NCBI GenBank assembly: GCA_002346475.1 | Contig: DDZV01000044.1 | Span: forward strand, 25,085 to 89,084 | Direction of reading: 5' to 3' | Length of the DNA stretch: 64,000 bases | Source: Acidobacteria bacterium UBA2999 | GTDB taxonomy: Bacteria; Acidobacteriota; Vicinamibacteria; Vicinamibacterales; UBA2999 | Shown: piece after piece, positions 19,129 to 28,596 of the stretch | Layout: each line of letters opens with the position of its first letter | Numbering within the stretch: the stretch's first letter is position 1 | Notes under the pieces: generated by a model | Told to the model about the DNA's origin: nothing | What the model saw: the letters and a program-made list of their open reading frames with translations, nothing else | The model's database searches: none | Made by a program: the position numbers and the translations under genes

Positions 19129-19548
19129 ATGTGGACAAAGCAAATGTTGGCTCAGCGAAAAAGAGATCCAAAAACTATCGCTGTCATTGAGCCAGACAAG
19201 TGTTTTGGTGCATTCGCATGTTCTATCTGTCAGGTCGCCTGTCCAGTAGCTGGTTGTATTGTCGAAGTGCCAGATCAAGATGGCAGGATGGTATGTGCAG
19301 TCCGTGCTGATCTTTGTATCGGTTGTGGATTGTGTGTCGCGCTTGGCAATCCTACGGCACCACAGAAACGAGACTTCGGTTGCCCAGCAGATTACGATGC
19401 GATTGATATGGTGCCATTTAATGAAGTGGTTCAGGCGCTAGAGTCGGCTGAGTCTGGTGCGTTGGAGACAGAGACCCCTGTTAAGGGTGTTGCAAATGAA
19501 TGGGCTGATAGTCCAGGCCCTGCGGGCACTACGAATCCGACCACTTAA
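19129..19548 (+). CDS. Ferredoxin-like protein with two cysteine clusters of unusual spacing
   Basis: A 139-residue protein with two Fe-S type motifs. The first reads C25-x5-C31-x2-C34-x3-C38-P, with Ala at position 28 where a classic CxxCxxCxxxCP would have Cys. The second begins CIGCGLC and its CP partner comes 15 residues later (GCPADYDAI), so the usual three-residue gap is expanded. The C-terminal 40 residues are polar and Pro/Gly-rich. The partner is likely the adjacent bacterioferritin or a nearby oxidoreductase, by inference. Starts at 19129 or 19144 are both possible; 19129 fits the promoter. Confidence 0.7.
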   Translation: MWTKQMLAQRKRDPKTIAVIEPDKCFGAFACSICQVACPVAGCIVEVPDQDGRMVCAVRADLCIGCGLCVALGNPTAPQKRDFGCPADYDAIDMVPFNEVVQALESAESGALETETPVKGVANEWADSPGPAGTTNPTT

Positions 19549-19569
19549 GACAACAGCTTCGGGTCTCTT

Positions 19570-19758
19570 TTACCATCCACAGCAGTCAGTTTTAAATCCG
19601 CACTTACTGCACCTCCAGACAGCGTGCATACGATACATTTCACTCGAACAACGTTCGCAGAGCACTTTATTGGTTTTTTCTGTGCAGTTAGAATTCGAAG
19701 ATTCACTAGTGGATGAAATTTCAGTGCGAGAGTTCGGAAGGTCAGGCATATTTAGCAT
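19570..19758 (-). CDS. Small zinc-ribbon protein
   Basis: A 62-residue protein on the minus strand, in the gap between the ferredoxin and YyaL genes. A polar, Ser-rich N-terminal half is followed by LCERCSSEMYRMHAVWRC, then SKCGFKTDCCGW at the very end. That gives paired CxxC motifs typical of a zinc ribbon, with an extra CC. Similar small Cys-rich domains occur as conserved unknown proteins. It is convergent with the ferredoxin and divergent from yyaL. Function unknown; perhaps nucleic acid or protein binding. Confidence 0.6.
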   Translation of the reverse strand: MLNMPDLPNSRTEISSTSESSNSNCTEKTNKVLCERCSSEMYRMHAVWRCSKCGFKTDCCGW

Positions 19759-19811
19759 TGTAAGGTGTTTAGCTCTTTTTGGGATAGCCTTAGAGAATCA
19801 GGTGATTGAGG

Positions 19812-21941
19812 ATGAATAGACTCTCGACAGAGCACAGCCCATATCTCCTTCAACATAAAGATAATCCGGTCAACTGGTTTCCATGGTCTCCAGAGGCGTT
19901 TAAAGTTTCAAGAAAAACAAATAAGCCAATTTTTTTATCAATTGGTTATTCAACATGCCATTGGTGTCACGTGATGGAAAGCGAAAGTTTTGAAAATAAA
20001 GAGGTTGCGGAAGTTCTAAACAAAAATTTTGTTTCTATCAAAGTAGACAGAGAAGAACGTCCTGACGTTGACCGAGTCTATATGGCGTTTGTCCAGGCTA
20101 CTACTGGGTCTGGGGGATGGCCAATGAGTGTGTGGCTGACACCACACCTTGAGCCATTCTATGGCGGGACTTATTTTCCACCTCAATCCCAATGGGGGAG
20201 ACCTGGTTTTCTAGATATTTTGAAAGAAATAACGCGCGTTTGGGATGAGGAGCACGAGAAAGTTTTAAAGTCTGCAAGCGAAATTATTAGTCGACTGCAG
20301 GCCCGTATAGACAATGAAGTCGAAATTAATGTGCCAGGGCTAGAGTCTTTGGTGGCTGGTGTTGCACAGTTTTCAGATGTCTTTGACAAGCAACGAGGAG
20401 GATTTGGAGGTTCTCCAAAGTTCCCTCGACCAAGCGAACTGCTTTTTTTGCTTAGCGAACATGCTCGCACTAATAACGAGGCTGCGAGAGAGATGGCGCT
20501 TGCGACTTTACGTGCATTGGCATCAGGGGGTATACGAGATCATCTTGGTGGAGGATTCCATCGTTATACAGTTGATGGGAGTTGGCGGGTACCACATTTT
20601 GAGAAAATGTTGTACGACCAGGCACAGTTGACACTAGCTTATTTAGAGGCTACACAGCTCACAGGCGACTCATTTTATGCTGAGGTGGCGATCGAAACCC
20701 TTGATTATGTAAAACGTGACCTAGCCGATTCTTCCGGTGGTTTTTATTCTGCAGAAGATGCCGACAGCGTTCCTTCAGGGAGTAATGATGCTAAAGGTGG
20801 GGTTAAAAAAGAAGGTGCTTTTTATACCTGGGATAGCAGGGAGATTGATGCAGTCCTTGGAGACGATGCTGAGATCTTCAAATTGCGCTACGGTGTTCTT
20901 GTAGATGGTAACGCCCCGTCTGATCCGCAGGGAGAATTCAAGGGGCAAAATCTTTTATATGTGTCGCAATCAATAACAGACATTGCGTCTATAACAAATA
21001 GGTCAATAACTCAGGTAGAGCGTTCGCTCGAAAATTCACGGTCGGCGTTATTGGATGCTCGGTCGTCTCGGCCTAGGCCACATCTCGATAACAAGGTATT
21101 GACCGCATGGAACGGGTTAATGATGGCAGCGTACGCTAGAGCTTCACGTATTTTGAACGACCCGACAAACGGCTATCTAGAGGTTGCCACTGGCTTAGCA
21201 GGGTTTATCAGAGACGAGTGTTGGGATGCTGAACGTGGAGTATTGTTACGGAGGTACCGAGAGAATAACGTCGGTATTGAAGGCTATGCAGAAGACTATG
21301 CTTGCTTAATTTTTGGATTACTCGAACTTTTTCAGGCAACTGGAGATCCAGAGTGGTTAATTTGGGCTTTTCGTCTCCAGAGTGAGCAAGATCGTCGTTT
21401 TTTAGATAAAGAAAAAGGTGGTTGGTTCAGTACTACTGGCAAAGATCCAGCGTTACTTTTAAGGTTTAAAGAAGATTATGACGGTGCTGAGCCAGCAGCG
21501 AGCTCGGTATCAGTTTTAAATTTAATGACGATGGCATGTCTCACAGGAGATTCTTCAAAGGCAGAACAGGTTGACCAGGCGTTTCGTTGTTTCGGTCGAC
21601 AGCTTAATGAACTTGGACGAAGTGTACCAATGATGCTAAGAGCACTGTCAACTTACCATGCGGGTGCTTTGCAGGTCGTTATAAGTGGGTTTTCTGATGC
21701 AGATGACACCCGGCGCCTTCATGCTGTTCTTAAATCTCACTACTTGCCAAATTTGATCTTAGTACAAGTTGAGCCAGGAAAAGGGTCTGAAGTTTCACGA
21801 TTGATGCCATGGATTGGTGAGATGTCGGCAAATGCTGGGCACGCTGTAGCTTATGTATGCCGTGACTTTGTATGCCAACGTCCTGTTACAGATCCAGAAG
21901 AATTTGACCTGCAGTTAGCTACGTTGAAGGGAGCTTCATGA
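19812..21941 (+). CDS. YyaL / DUF255 thioredoxin-fold protein
   Basis: A 709-residue cytoplasmic protein of the YyaL (spermatogenesis-associated protein 20) family. An N-terminal thioredoxin-like domain carries [14 protein letters not shown] and the motif STCHWCH (48-54) in place of CxxC, then a large alpha/alpha-toroid like that of N-acylglucosamine 2-epimerases and cellulose-type glycosidases ([35 protein letters not shown]). The catalytic role of the family is not established. The ATG at 19812 is preferred over the TTG 6 bases before. The next gene overlaps its stop by 4 bases. Confidence 0.88.
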   Translation: MNRLSTEHSPYLLQHKDNPVNWFPWSPEAFKVSRKTNKPIFLSIGYSTCHWCHVMESESFENKEVAEVLNKNFVSIKVDREERPDVDRVYMAFVQATTGSGGWPMSVWLTPHLEPFYGGTYFPPQSQWGRPGFLDILKEITRVWDEEHEKVLKSASEIISRLQARIDNEVEINVPGLESLVAGVAQFSDVFDKQRGGFGGSPKFPRPSELLFLLSEHARTNNEAAREMALATLRALASGGIRDHLGGGFHRYTVDGSWRVPHFEKMLYDQAQLTLAYLEATQLTGDSFYAEVAIETLDYVKRDLADSSGGFYSAEDADSVPSGSNDAKGGVKKEGAFYTWDSREIDAVLGDDAEIFKLRYGVLVDGNAPSDPQGEFKGQNLLYVSQSITDIASITNRSITQVERSLENSRSALLDARSSRPRPHLDNKVLTAWNGLMMAAYARASRILNDPTNGYLEVATGLAGFIRDECWDAERGVLLRRYRENNVGIEGYAEDYACLIFGLLELFQATGDPEWLIWAFRLQSEQDRRFLDKEKGGWFSTTGKDPALLLRFKEDYDGAEPAASSVSVLNLMTMACLTGDSSKAEQVDQAFRCFGRQLNELGRSVPMMLRALSTYHAGALQVVISGFSDADDTRRLHAVLKSHYLPNLILVQVEPGKGSEVSRLMPWIGEMSANAGHAVAYVCRDFVCQRPVTDPEEFDLQLATLKGAS

Positions 21942-22297
21942 AGTTTAAGGTTGACATCTGGTTGAGAGGTAATAATCACGCAACAACGGAGCAGCTGACG
22001 TTAGCTTCTCGTGAGCCGGAGGCTTGGACTGACGAGGATGTGGTGCTTGTACTTAGTACGATGCTTCGAGCGTTGTCACGCGCCAAGGATCCAACGGAGG
22101 ATGTTGATCGAAAAATTAAGTTGCGTGGGTTTAGCTGGATTGTCAATCCTTATGACAGCGGAGGGGTCGTTATCGCGATTGAGTTGACCCTTGGTGCTGT
22201 TGTCGCCGGCCCATTTGACATTGGTGAGAATAAACTTACAGCCATGATTCAGCGTGCAATCGAGACTGACAAAATTGAACCACAGGCTGTTCATTAA
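21938..22297 (+). CDS. Hypothetical protein coupled to yyaL
   Basis: A 119-residue soluble protein not recognised as any family. Its ATG overlaps the yyaL stop (ATGA), pointing to translational coupling. The sequence is mixed alpha/beta with an early strand ([10 protein letters not shown]), an acidic [17 protein letters not shown] helix and a hydrophobic [17 protein letters not shown] strand. No cysteine pairs, signal peptide or membrane helix are visible. A partner or accessory role to YyaL is plausible from position only. Confidence 0.6.
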   Translation: MKFKVDIWLRGNNHATTEQLTLASREPEAWTDEDVVLVLSTMLRALSRAKDPTEDVDRKIKLRGFSWIVNPYDSGGVVIAIELTLGAVVAGPFDIGENKLTAMIQRAIETDKIEPQAVH

Positions 22298-22337
22298 ATT
22301 AGTTGCGTTGCTAGCCTAATTTGGATTTATAGGAGAG

Positions 22338-22367
22338 TTTCAATTTATAAGCAGATCTCTCTATAAC
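22338..22367 (+). promoter_or_regulatory. Promoter of the biotin operon
   Basis: TTTCAA (22338-22343), an 18-base spacer and TATAAC (22362-22367) form a plausible sigma-70 promoter, leaving a leader of about 50 bases before bioB. No obvious BirA-type operator was recognised in it. Confidence 0.4.
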
Positions 22368-22423
22368 AAAAAAGTAACTCTCGGATTTGGTTGTTTGAGT
22401 TAGATGTGTTTTAGTTACATGTA

Positions 22424-23425
22424 ATGCAGAATCTAGAAGATCAAATTAGACACGATTGGACCCTAGCTGAAATCGAGGAAATCTATACTTCCCCCTTTAC
22501 TACTTTAGTTTTTAAGGCCCAAGCTCTACACCGAGAAAGACATCAGCCTAATGAAGTGCAAGGTTGTGTTTTGCTCAATATTAAGTCTGGTGGGTGCCCA
22601 GAGGACTGTGCGTATTGTCCTCAATCTGCGCATTACAAGACTGGTGTAGCCAACGAAGAGCTACTTGATGTTGAAGAGACACTTTCTGCAGCAAAGCGTG
22701 CGCGGGCACAAGGCGCGACACGTTTTTGTATGGGTGCGGCATGGCGTGATATTCCAACAGGCCCAATGTTTGAAAGAGTACTTGCAATGGTTAGGGGAGT
22801 TCGTGAGTTAGGGCTTGAGGCTTGCTGTACTCTTGGGATGTTGACTGATAGCCAAGCAACGGAACTAGCAGAGGCTGGCCTCACAGCATATAACCACAAC
22901 CTTGACACTTCTCCAGAATTTTACGATCGCATTATTACAACGCGCACCTACAACGAACGCCAAGAGACCCTATCCCGTGTACGGCGTGCTGGTATTACAG
23001 TCTGTAGTGGGGGCATCATTGGGATGGGGGAGGATCACCAGGCCCGCTGGCGTTTATTGCAAGAGCTAGCAACTCTTGATCCCCATCCTGAAAGTGTACC
23101 TATCAATCTCCTGGTTCGAGTAGCTGGTACACCATTAGAAGAACGGCCTCCTGAGGATCCACTTGAATTAGTTCGCATGATTGCGACAGCACGTATTTTG
23201 ATGCCCGCAGCGTTTGTTCGATTAAGCGCTGGGCGACTTTCTTTGTCAGATGAGGCACAGGCACTTTGTTTTCTTGCCGGAGCAAACTCAGTCTTTATGG
23301 GAGACAAGCTTCTAACGACTAGCAATCCAGAAGTAGAAGCCGACTTACATCTATTCCAGCGGCTTGGACTGCGTCTTCAGACTGAGCCTTCGGTGCACGT
23401 GGCGGGCACCCATGGGCAATCGTGA
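22424..23425 (+). CDS. bioB: Biotin synthase
   Basis: Radical SAM enzyme inserting sulfur into dethiobiotin, the last step of biotin synthesis. The 333 residues hold the SAM-cluster motif C58-x3-C62-x2-C65 ([13 protein letters not shown]). The region with conserved cysteines for the auxiliary 2Fe-2S cluster is also present ([30 protein letters not shown]), as is an SAGR motif carrying the conserved arginine. It is the first gene of a bioB-bioF-bioD-bioA operon; bioF starts inside its last codons. Confidence 0.97.
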   Translation: MQNLEDQIRHDWTLAEIEEIYTSPFTTLVFKAQALHRERHQPNEVQGCVLLNIKSGGCPEDCAYCPQSAHYKTGVANEELLDVEETLSAAKRARAQGATRFCMGAAWRDIPTGPMFERVLAMVRGVRELGLEACCTLGMLTDSQATELAEAGLTAYNHNLDTSPEFYDRIITTRTYNERQETLSRVRRAGITVCSGGIIGMGEDHQARWRLLQELATLDPHPESVPINLLVRVAGTPLEERPPEDPLELVRMIATARILMPAAFVRLSAGRLSLSDEAQALCFLAGANSVFMGDKLLTTSNPEVEADLHLFQRLGLRLQTEPSVHVAGTHGQS

Positions 23426-24545
23426 CCTTGAGCCTCGAGTTCGTGCACGTCTAGAAGATCTAGCGAACACACAGCTTTTACGTACTCTTCAAGCTCCTTC
23501 TGGTAAAGATTTTTCATCAAACGACTATCTTGGCCTTGCGGCATCGAAGCAATTGCATGATGCAATGATTCTTGGTGTTCAGCAAGAAGGTTGCGGGAGC
23601 ACTGGTTCTCGATTAATTCGAGGGGAGCGTGAAGTTTTTCAGTCTGTTGAGTCGCACTTCGCAAAGTTTAAGGAGGCTGAGCGGGCGTTGTACTTTTCAA
23701 GTGGCTATTTGGCTAATCTTGCAGTTTTAACAACGTTTCCTGAGAATGGAGATATAGTTTTTTCAGACGAGTTGAACCATGCAAGTTTAATTGACGGGAC
23801 GCGTCTTTCTTATGCGGACTGTGTTGTTTTTCCACATAACGATGTGCTAGCTCTATCTCGTCTTATACGTCAACACAGGGGAGAGGGACGTATTTTTGTT
23901 TTAGTGGAGTCTATTTTCAGCATGGATGGTGATGAGGCGCCTCTGGCTGAGTATGCTCAACTTTGTCGAGATGAAGGCGTATACCTAATTGTGGATGAAG
24001 CCCATGCCGTTGGAATTTATGGTGAAAGGGGAAGTGGTTTAATTGAGGAGCTGGGGATGCAAGCAGACGTGTTTTTATCTGTCAATCCAGCTGGAAAGGC
24101 GCTAGGGGTTAGCGGTGCTTTTGTTGCTGGTCCTGATTGGGCAATAGAATATTTAGTTCAAAAAGCACGTACGTTTATTTTTTCAACAGCCTCACTGCCA
24201 GCCACCGCATGGGCGCTTGAAGCTAGTCTTACGTATGTCACATCTGGCACTGAGATTAGGAAACGATTAGTGCGTTCTGCAGGGCTATTGCGCGAACGAC
24301 TGCTCGAAGCAGGTATTTTTATAAAGAACGGTCGATCGCAAATTGTACCAATTATAATCGGTAGCAATGAGCGTACAGTTGTTGTGGCAAGCCTTCTTCA
24401 GGCAAGAGGGTTTGACGTTCGTGCTATTCGTCCACCTACAGTAGCTTCTGGTACAGCCAGACTCAGGGTCACTGTGAATGCCGGTATTTCTGATGAAACT
24501 ATCGACAGTTTTGTGTCGGCTTTAATCGACGCGCTTAAAAACTAA
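23412..24545 (+). CDS. bioF: 8-amino-7-oxononanoate synthase
   Basis: PLP enzyme joining pimeloyl-thioester and L-alanine. The 377 residues show the SSNDYLGLA start, the [10 protein letters not shown] loop, [10 protein letters not shown] and the PLP lysine K229 within [13 protein letters not shown]. The usual TLGKALG or TFSKALG is here slightly changed ahead of the lysine. The ATG at 23412 was chosen: it overlaps bioB by 14 bases and gives a normal N terminus, unlike a start 48 bases earlier. Confidence 0.94.
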   Translation: MGNRDLEPRVRARLEDLANTQLLRTLQAPSGKDFSSNDYLGLAASKQLHDAMILGVQQEGCGSTGSRLIRGEREVFQSVESHFAKFKEAERALYFSSGYLANLAVLTTFPENGDIVFSDELNHASLIDGTRLSYADCVVFPHNDVLALSRLIRQHRGEGRIFVLVESIFSMDGDEAPLAEYAQLCRDEGVYLIVDEAHAVGIYGERGSGLIEELGMQADVFLSVNPAGKALGVSGAFVAGPDWAIEYLVQKARTFIFSTASLPATAWALEASLTYVTSGTEIRKRLVRSAGLLRERLLEAGIFIKNGRSQIVPIIIGSNERTVVVASLLQARGFDVRAIRPPTVASGTARLRVTVNAGISDETIDSFVSALIDALKN

Positions 24546-24547
24546 AA

Positions 24548-25213
24548 GTGCACCACGGCCTCTTCGTAACTGGTACAGACACGGGAGTTGGCAAGACTAT
24601 CCTTGCAGCTGGACTTCTTGCTCGGTACCGGACTGAGTTTTTACTTCGATACTGGAAACCAATTCAAACTGGTATTGAAGAGGATGACGATACAGCAACA
24701 GTTCAGCAATTAGTTGGGTGTTCCCAAGAAGAGATCTTTGATCAAGGTATTAGATTACGAAGACCCGTATCTCCTCACCTAGCGGCAGAATTTTCAGGTA
24801 TGACTATCAACCTCGATACCCTGACTGAGTTACCAGAAATCAAATCTAATGAGAGATGCTTGATTGTTGAAGGTGCTGGGGGAGTGCTTGTCCCTGTGAC
24901 AGAGAGTTCTATGATGGTTGACTTAATGGTTCGATTGGGTTTCCCAGTATTGATTGCAGCTCGGACAAGCTTAGGCACAATTAATCATACATTACTAACT
25001 ATTGAAGCACTGCGTGCCAGAGATTTGCAGATAGCAGGCGTAGCATTAATAGGTAATCCAGAATCTGGAGCTAGGAGATCTATTGAACAGTATGGTCAAG
25101 TATCTGTAATTATTGATATGCCAGTGCTTGATCCACTGACTCCGGAGGTCCTAGAGTCTTGGGTGTCTAGCGCTTTTGACCCAGAGGGTGCATTACGTCA
25201 GTGGCTGAAATGA
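24548..25213 (+). CDS. bioD: Dethiobiotin synthetase
   Basis: ATP-dependent carboxylase closing the ureido ring of dethiobiotin from 7,8-diaminopelargonate. The 221 residues start with a GTG and carry the P-loop TGTDTGVGKT (8-17), a KPIQTG block holding substrate-binding residues and VEGAGGVLVP. It begins 2 bases after bioF and overlaps bioA by four bases, so the operon is tightly coupled. Confidence 0.95.
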   Translation: MHHGLFVTGTDTGVGKTILAAGLLARYRTEFLLRYWKPIQTGIEEDDDTATVQQLVGCSQEEIFDQGIRLRRPVSPHLAAEFSGMTINLDTLTELPEIKSNERCLIVEGAGGVLVPVTESSMMVDLMVRLGFPVLIAARTSLGTINHTLLTIEALRARDLQIAGVALIGNPESGARRSIEQYGQVSVIIDMPVLDPLTPEVLESWVSSAFDPEGALRQWLK

Positions 25214-26526
25214 CATCTCAAAGTTTAACGCAGCGTGACAAGTTATATCTTTGGCACCCGTACACTCAGATGCGGACAGCACCATCTCCACTCCCCATCG
25301 TAAAGGCCAAAGGAATTTACCTCTATAGCGAGGATGGAAAGAAAATTCTTGATGGCATCTCTTCATGGTGGGTCAATATTCATGGGCATTCACATCCAAG
25401 ATTAAATCAAGCACTTGCAGAGCAGGCTTCAAAATTTGAACATGTTATGTTTGCTGGGTGTACGCATTCACCGGCAGTTGATCTTGCCGAACGATTACTT
25501 ACCTTACTTCCTAAAAATTTGAAGCGTGTTTTCTATTCTGACAATGGATCTACTGCTGTTGAAGTTGCGCTTAAGATGGCCCATCAATACTGGCGTAACA
25601 TTGGCCAACCACAACGACAAACATTTGTAACACTGCAGAATGCGTATCACGGAGACACCGTTGGCACGATGTCGGTCAGTGAAGATTCAGTGTTTACTCG
25701 AGCATTTGAGCCATTTCTTTTTCCCGTGTTGCGAGCCCATTCACCCTATTGCTATCGGTGTCCACTTTCATTAGATCGTTCGACTTGCCAAATAGAGTGT
25801 CTCAGTAGTTTAGAGGAACATCTAAATATGCACCGTGATGAAGTCGCTGGCGTTCTTGTTGAGCCGATGTTGCAAGCAGCCGGGGGAATGGTTATTTGGC
25901 CTAGCGAGTTCCTTGCCGGCGTAAGAGCATTGTGTGACAAATATGACACGTTGCTTATTGCTGACGAAGTTCTTACTGGTTTTGGTCGAACTGGACGGAT
26001 GTTTGCTTGCGAGCATGCACAGGTCGACCCTGACATTCTTTGTTTGTCAAAAGCACTAACAGCAGGTTACCTGCCTTTAGCAGCCACAGTTGCTTCTGAA
26101 AAGATCTACGATGCTTTTCTTAGTGAAGATCGATCTCGTACATTCTTTCATGGTCATTCCTACACGGCGAATCCATTAGCATGTGCAGTAGGACTTGCAA
26201 GTCTGGATCTTTTTAGGGATGGAGCAGTTCTTGAGCGAATCAGTCGTTTGGAAGAACAACTTCGTACAAGACTAAAGACTATAAAAGAAATAGCAATTGT
26301 TGGGGATGTACGTGTTATTGGTGGGGTGGCAGTAATTGAGTTAGAGACAGATTCAGGTGGATATCTTGATCAACTTGGTCCTAAGCTGACATCGATGTTT
26401 TTGTCCCGCGGACTCTTATTACGACCATTAGGAAACATTCTTTACTTTATGCCTCCTTATGTAATTACTGATGAAGAAGTAGATTGGGTTATAGATCAGA
26501 TACGTGCTGTATTGAACAGTATTTGA
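25210..26526 (+). CDS. bioA: Adenosylmethionine-8-amino-7-oxononanoate aminotransferase
   Basis: Class III PLP aminotransferase producing 7,8-diaminopelargonate. The 438-residue form starts at the ATG overlapping the bioD stop; a GTG 9 bases earlier is also possible. Motifs are WHPYTQM near the start, SSWWVNIHGHSHP, YHGDTVGTMS, the DEVLTGFGRTG block and the PLP lysine K281 in LSKALTAGYLPLA. It completes the four late biotin genes. No bioC, bioH, bioW or bioI is seen, so pimeloyl supply must be encoded elsewhere. Confidence 0.95.
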   Translation: MTSQSLTQRDKLYLWHPYTQMRTAPSPLPIVKAKGIYLYSEDGKKILDGISSWWVNIHGHSHPRLNQALAEQASKFEHVMFAGCTHSPAVDLAERLLTLLPKNLKRVFYSDNGSTAVEVALKMAHQYWRNIGQPQRQTFVTLQNAYHGDTVGTMSVSEDSVFTRAFEPFLFPVLRAHSPYCYRCPLSLDRSTCQIECLSSLEEHLNMHRDEVAGVLVEPMLQAAGGMVIWPSEFLAGVRALCDKYDTLLIADEVLTGFGRTGRMFACEHAQVDPDILCLSKALTAGYLPLAATVASEKIYDAFLSEDRSRTFFHGHSYTANPLACAVGLASLDLFRDGAVLERISRLEEQLRTRLKTIKEIAIVGDVRVIGGVAVIELETDSGGYLDQLGPKLTSMFLSRGLLLRPLGNILYFMPPYVITDEEVDWVIDQIRAVLNSI

Positions 26527-26531
26527 AAAAG

Positions 26532-26616
26532 TGGCCGGGCAGGGAATCGAACCCTGACGGTCTTTTGGACCAGCGGATTTTAAGTCCGCAGCGTCTACCA
26601 GTTCCGCCACCCGGCC
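26532..26616 (-). tRNA. tRNA-Leu, anticodon UAA
   Basis: Complete cloverleaf of 85 nt on the minus strand. The acceptor stem GGCCGGG pairs fully with CCCGGCC, followed by discriminator A, as expected for leucine. The D arm is GCGGAACTGGTAGACGC, the anticodon loop reads CTTAAAA with TAA, there is a long variable arm, and the T arm is CAGGG-TTCGATT-CCCTG. CCA is not encoded; a T-run follows the 3' end. It is convergent with bioA, 5 bases away. Confidence 0.97.
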
Positions 26617-26673
26617 TTTCTAATGTCTATTGAGCATACACGATGTGAATAAGAAGCCGTTGTGAAGATCATT

Positions 26674-27564
26674 TCAGTGGTCGATGGGATTGCTGGAGGT
26701 TTCACTGCTTCCTTGAATCGTAGCGACTGTATCTAAAATGATATTTGCAACTCGAGTTGCTTCAGATTCTTCAGAGAGGAAGAGGCCGGGTTCTATTCGA
26801 TTTGTATGTATTTCGACAACTGTTGCATTTGAAAACGTTTGTTGGTTTTTGGCAAGTTCTATGGTTTCGTAAAGATAGTTTACTTCGGTAGCTGATCGAA
26901 AGAGGTGATCAGGCCTATTAAGGAAACTTCTTAGTGCACCGCTTGCTGGGTCTGGTAGACCATTGGCGTTCTCAGACAGCATGTGGGTAGCCCGTAAAAT
27001 ACCTGTTCTGGCGAGCCACGGCGAATAGGTAAGGAATCTTGAGAATGAGTCAACTTCTGTTTTACTAAGGACAGTGAAATTGGAGTCGATAAGCACAAGA
27101 GCCATGACATTTTTTGGATAAGTCGATGCGTATATTTGAACAAAAAGTGCCCCGAGAGAATCACCAACCGCCACAATTGGTCCCTGAATTTTTGCTCCCT
27201 CAAGCAATCTTTTCAGTTCTAAGGGTGTCTGGCTCGGGTTGTAAGGGCTATCGCCAGCTTCGCTCCATCCGAGCCCAGCCCTGTCATAACTACAAACACG
27301 AGTTTGTTGAGCAACACTGGGTTGAATCCATCCCCACGCAGCAGAAAAGCCAGTTGCAGGAGCTTCGAGTATTACTGTGGGAATACCCTCGCCGGTGCAG
27401 TATATGTGTAGTTGATGTCCCCCAACATCGATCTTATGGCCAGGGGCTGGAAAATCCCGACGTTCAAGTGGGGTCGCTATACCCTGATACGTTACCCCAA
27501 TCGTTAAAACAATTATGGTTGGGATTCCAATTAATAGGCCTGCTTGTTTAAGGCGCCTACGCAT
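26674..27564 (-). CDS. Alpha/beta hydrolase-like membrane-anchored protein, catalytic His not found
   Basis: A 296-residue protein with an N-terminal transmembrane segment (about 9-29) and an alpha/beta hydrolase fold beginning HKIDVGGHQLHIYCTG. Typical blocks are SYDRAGLGWSE and the nucleophile elbow VGDSLGALF. The C-terminal part where family members carry the catalytic SGH is short and reads EPGLFLSEESEATRV, with no histidine in the expected place. It may be a degenerate or non-hydrolytic member. ATG 27564 with AGGAG upstream was chosen over a TTG at 27585. Confidence 0.65.
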   Translation of the reverse strand: MRRRLKQAGLLIGIPTIIVLTIGVTYQGIATPLERRDFPAPGHKIDVGGHQLHIYCTGEGIPTVILEAPATGFSAAWGWIQPSVAQQTRVCSYDRAGLGWSEAGDSPYNPSQTPLELKRLLEGAKIQGPIVAVGDSLGALFVQIYASTYPKNVMALVLIDSNFTVLSKTEVDSFSRFLTYSPWLARTGILRATHMLSENANGLPDPASGALRSFLNRPDHLFRSATEVNYLYETIELAKNQQTFSNATVVEIHTNRIEPGLFLSEESEATRVANIILDTVATIQGSSETSSNPIDH

Positions 27565-27665
27565 ACTAGCAGCTTCTCCTGGCAATTATTATCTCTACGA
27601 TGCTGAATTCTAGTTTCAATTGTCCTTCAGTGTGACCCGAACGTCAGTTTCAGGCAAGCTAGCAC

Positions 27666-27671
27666 TATAAT
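27666..27671 (+). promoter_or_regulatory. -10 element of the MBL-fold hydrolase gene
   Basis: Perfect TATAAT followed by 7 bases and the TTG start at 27679. There is no room for a Shine-Dalgarno site, so the message is probably leaderless. Confidence 0.45.
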
Positions 27672-27678
27672 TTATTTA

Positions 27679-28596
27679 TTGGGAATCATTAGCGAAGGTG
27701 TTAGCTATATTGATCTAAAGTTTCGAGGGCGGCCACATTCAATTGCAACTGTAATTGTGAGTGGTCCTGGGTACTGTACGCTTATTGACCCTGGGCCAAC
27801 CATTTGTATTGACCATTTAGAGGCTGGACTGGCATCTCGTGGCTTTAGTGTTGACGATCTCACACATGTTCTGCTTACACATATACATTTAGATCATGCT
27901 GGGGCAACCGGCACTCTTGTTCGAAGAAATTCTGATTTACAAGTAATGGTACATGAGCGAGGTGCACGTCATCTTGTGGACCCAACACGATTACTTGACA
28001 GTGCAGCCAGACTTTATGGAAATCAACTCAAAAATTTGTGGGGAGATTTTCTCCCTATTCCTGAAGCTAACATTACAGAACTAGCAGGAGGGGAGTGTAT
28101 TGCACTCGGCAGTCGAAAGTTAGAGGTAGCTTATACCCCAGGTCATGCTAGTCACCATGTTAGTTATTTTGATCCAAGCAGTCGTGTTGCCTATGTTGGT
28201 GATACAGCTGGAGTAACAATCGCCGGAGATTACGTGCTTCCACCTACACCACCTCCAGATATTGATCTGGAGGCATGGCGAGTTAGTCTCAAACAGATTG
28301 AAAGTTGGGGGCCAGAATCATTGTTTATTACACACTATGGCATGCGGACTAATCCGAAGGCTCAGTTAGAGTCATTGCGTAAGAATATTGACCGATTTGC
28401 AGAAAAATCACGTCAGCTACTTGAAGAGCCAGGTACAGCCGATGAACGTTTAGAAAGTTTTACTATCTGGGTTCGAAACGAACTACGTCGTGAAATGGGA
28501 GAAGCACAGGCAGCCATCTATGATCTCTCGGCACCGCTTAACCTTCTTTGGTTAGGCCTTGCTCGCTACTGGAGTAAGAGAGGAATTCCTTCCTAG
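27679..28596 (+). CDS. Metallo-beta-lactamase fold hydrolase
   Basis: Soluble 305-residue MBL-fold enzyme with the zinc motif LTHIHLDHAGATG (H68, H70, D72, H73), a third-ligand histidine in TPGHASHH and an aspartate in YVGDTAG, then the ITHYG histidine. The last 70 residues form a helical extension. This fits glyoxalase-II-like or other thioester/phosphoester hydrolases, and the substrate is open. The start is TTG, supported by a promoter 8 bases upstream. It converges on the PGI gene with a 4-base overlap of the two 3' ends. Confidence 0.85.
   Translation: MGIISEGVSYIDLKFRGRPHSIATVIVSGPGYCTLIDPGPTICIDHLEAGLASRGFSVDDLTHVLLTHIHLDHAGATGTLVRRNSDLQVMVHERGARHLVDPTRLLDSAARLYGNQLKNLWGDFLPIPEANITELAGGECIALGSRKLEVAYTPGHASHHVSYFDPSSRVAYVGDTAGVTIAGDYVLPPTPPPDIDLEAWRVSLKQIESWGPESLFITHYGMRTNPKAQLESLRKNIDRFAEKSRQLLEEPGTADERLESFTIWVRNELRREMGEAQAAIYDLSAPLNLLWLGLARYWSKRGIPS

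Noticed and set aside
19457..19819. 120-codon plus-strand frame overlapping the ferredoxin and the zinc-ribbon gene
   Set aside because: It runs out of frame through the ferredoxin end and antisense to the Cys-rich gene; no ribosome site and no sensible protein pattern.
22298..22423. BirA operator in the bioB leader
   Set aside because: No GTTTAC/GTAAAC-type inverted repeat was found; only a sigma-70-like promoter and short repeats.
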